DNA of 64,000 nt from Janthinobacterium sp. UMAB-56 (lineage in GTDB: Bacteria; Pseudomonadota; Gammaproteobacteria; Burkholderiales; Burkholderiaceae_D): NCBI RefSeq assembly GCF_900095265.1, contig NZ_LT607653.1:62001-126000 (forward strand), in the 5' to 3' direction. Position numbers and translations under genes: made by a program. Of the stretch, positions 62,810-64,000 are shown one piece after another (position 1 is the stretch's first letter; each line of letters opens with the position of its first letter). Below the pieces are notes generated by a model. That model made no database searches and was not told where the DNA came from. It saw nothing but the letters and a program-made list of their open reading frames with translations.

Positions 62810-64000
62810 TCAGGCGGACGCTGGTGGCGGCGCCAGCAGCGAAGGAAATGCCCGCTGCGGGCAAGCCTGGCGCTCGCACACCTTGCAGCCCGTGCCGATC
62901 GGCGTGGCGCTGGAGGGATCGTGCAAATCGAGTCCCTTCGAATAAATCAGCCGGTGCGCCTGCGAAATATCGCAGCCCAGCGCCACGGCAAAGGTCTTGC
63001 CGGGCGCCCGGAAACCCGGCGAGGCCGTGCTGACCTGGCGCGCGATCCACAGATACGTGCAGCCGTCCGGCATGCTGGCCACTTGCGTGAGCACCTGGCC
63101 CGGATGGCTGAAGGCGTCGTAGACGATCCACAGCGGACACGTGCCGCCCACCCTTGAAAAGTGAAAGTCCGTGGCCGACTGGCGCTTCGACACATTGCCG
63201 GCCCGGTCCACGCGTACAAAGAAAAACGGCAAACCCGCCGCCTCGGGGCGCTGCATGGTGCTCAGGCGGTGGCACACGGCTTCGAACCCCACGCCGAACT
63301 GGTGCGCCAGGCGTTCGATATCGTAGGCGCGCGTTTCCGCCGCCTGCAAGAAGCGCTGATACGGCATCAACAGGGCGCCGGCAAAATAATTGGAAAATGC
63401 CAGGCGCGCGCCCGTTTGCGCGGCCGCGCCGGAGAGTCCCGCCGCCAGCACCAGGGCGTCGATCAGGTCGCTGTGTTCGAGCAGGCTGATTTGCGCCGCC
63501 ATCTGGAAGGCGCGCTGGCCGCCTGTCAGGGTGTCGGGCAGCCACAGTATCTGTTGCTGGGCATCGTAGCGGTGTTTGCGCACCATGCCCGCGTCGCCAT
63601 CGGACAAGCGCACCTGGATGCCGTGGCGCTCAAGCAGGCGCCCCTGCAAGGCTTCGAGCGTGCGCAGTTGCGGGTCAAGTTCGCCCGCCACCAGCTCTGC
63701 TGCTCTATCCAGCTCATCGATGTAGTTTTGCCGCCGGTTCAGGTATTCGCGCACTTCCTCGTCCGTGGAAGGGGCCGCCGAACTGGCGCCGCGACTGCCG
63801 TCATCGAGGCGCGCGGCCAGGGTATCGGCCCGCTCAGCCATCACCCGGTAGCGCCGCTGCAGCAGCAGGATCGAGCGGGCCAGTTCCGGCATGTTTGCCA
63901 CCAGCATTTTGAGTTCGGCCATCGAGGTGGGCGGCGCGTCGGGCAATTCGCCGAACACGTCGCGCACGTCGGCTACCAGGCTGGCGCTGTCGTGTTCGGA
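62810..64000 (-). CDS. ScfR-type transcriptional regulator (C-terminal part)
   Basis: The frame continues past the window edge, so the N-terminus, where an XRE helix-turn-helix is expected, is not seen. The visible 397 residues include an ImmA/IrrE-like region (QISLLEHSDLIDALVLAAGL, then ARLAFSNYFAGALLMPY) and a DUF2083 domain ending with a Cys-rich CKVCERQACPQR. This is the layout of short-chain fatty acyl regulators (ScfR, RamB/PccR-like), which sense acyl-CoA and control acetate or propionate use. Usual HExxH is not seen. Its stop is one base from the stop of the deaminase-like gene. Confidence 0.78.
   Translation of the reverse strand, partial: SEHDSASLVADVRDVFGELPDAPPTSMAELKMLVANMPELARSILLLQRRYRVMAERADTLAARLDDGSRGASSAAPSTDEEVREYLNRRQNYIDELDRAAELVAGELDPQLRTLEALQGRLLERHGIQVRLSDGDAGMVRKHRYDAQQQILWLPDTLTGGQRAFQMAAQISLLEHSDLIDALVLAAGLSGAAAQTGARLAFSNYFAGALLMPYQRFLQAAETRAYDIERLAHQFGVGFEAVCHRLSTMQRPEAAGLPFFFVRVDRAGNVSKRQSATDFHFSRVGGTCPLWIVYDAFSHPGQVLTQVASMPDGCTYLWIARQVSTASPGFRAPGKTFAVALGCDISQAHRLIYSKGLDLHDPSSATPIGTGCKVCERQACPQRAFPSLLAPPPASA

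Overview
The window looks like ordinary chromosome of a GC-rich Gram-negative betaproteobacterium. Outer-membrane genes (lptD, surA, a Burkholderiales-type porin, a TonB-dependent receptor), a split pntAA/pntAB/pntB transhydrogenase and the order lptD-surA-pdxA-rsmA beside amgK-murU-pepP-ubiH fit Burkholderiales. Protein style suggests Oxalobacteraceae (Janthinobacterium/Massilia-like), but that is inference. I saw no rRNA, tRNA, CRISPR, phage or intact insertion sequence.

Layout. 1-4 kb: the end of one amino-acid permease, a second permease, and a secreted S9 peptidase. 4-11 kb (mostly minus): YccS-like FUSC membrane protein, M14 carboxypeptidase, a small secreted protein of unknown role, and a periplasmic S46 dipeptidyl-peptidase. 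11-15 kb (minus): YeaQ-type membrane protein, cytochrome b561 with two YceI proteins, purB. 15-23 kb: a glutathione S-transferase, then a sucrose-utilisation (sux-like) locus: LacI repressor, two LacI-type operators, TonB-dependent receptor, amylosucrase and an MFS sugar transporter. 23-28.5 kb: an iron island of bacterioferritin, PKHD hydroxylase, tonB, bfd with a strong Fur box, feoA, feoB, a Cys-rich FeoB companion and a 53-residue membrane protein. 28.7-37 kb: AraC regulator, an SDR gene broken by one in-frame stop, NagZ-like GH3, GltB-like FMN protein, M48 peptidase with DUF898 protein, and a second GST. 37-44.5 kb: a 5'-3' exonuclease, a receiver protein without its phospho-acceptor Asp, mnmA, a Nudix hydrolase, pntAA-pntAB-pntB and a PAS-GGDEF cyclase. 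44.5-54.6 kb: ubiH-like, pepP, murU, amgK (minus), divergent from lptD-surA-pdxA-rsmA (plus).

54.7-62.8 kb is the part most worth following. A LysR regulator is divergent from a porin, a PotD-type binding protein, two permeases, an ABC ATPase, a nucleoside hydrolase and an adenosine-deaminase-like protein, all on one strand with short gaps. Both enzymes are changed at positions that normally contact the nucleoside: the usual active-site His is Tyr242 in the hydrolase, and the ribose-contacting Asp is Phe25 in the deaminase. This looks like an uptake and breakdown operon for a non-standard nucleoside-like compound. The window ends inside a ScfR-type regulator.

Smaller structures include a 102-bp foldable element with inverted-repeat ends behind yceI, a 12-bp-stem hairpin nested in GGGTCAG/CTGACCC arms behind the PKHD hydroxylase gene, an 11-bp tandem repeat across an ABC ATPase stop codon, and about nine intrinsic terminators, two of which overlap the stop codon of the converging gene.
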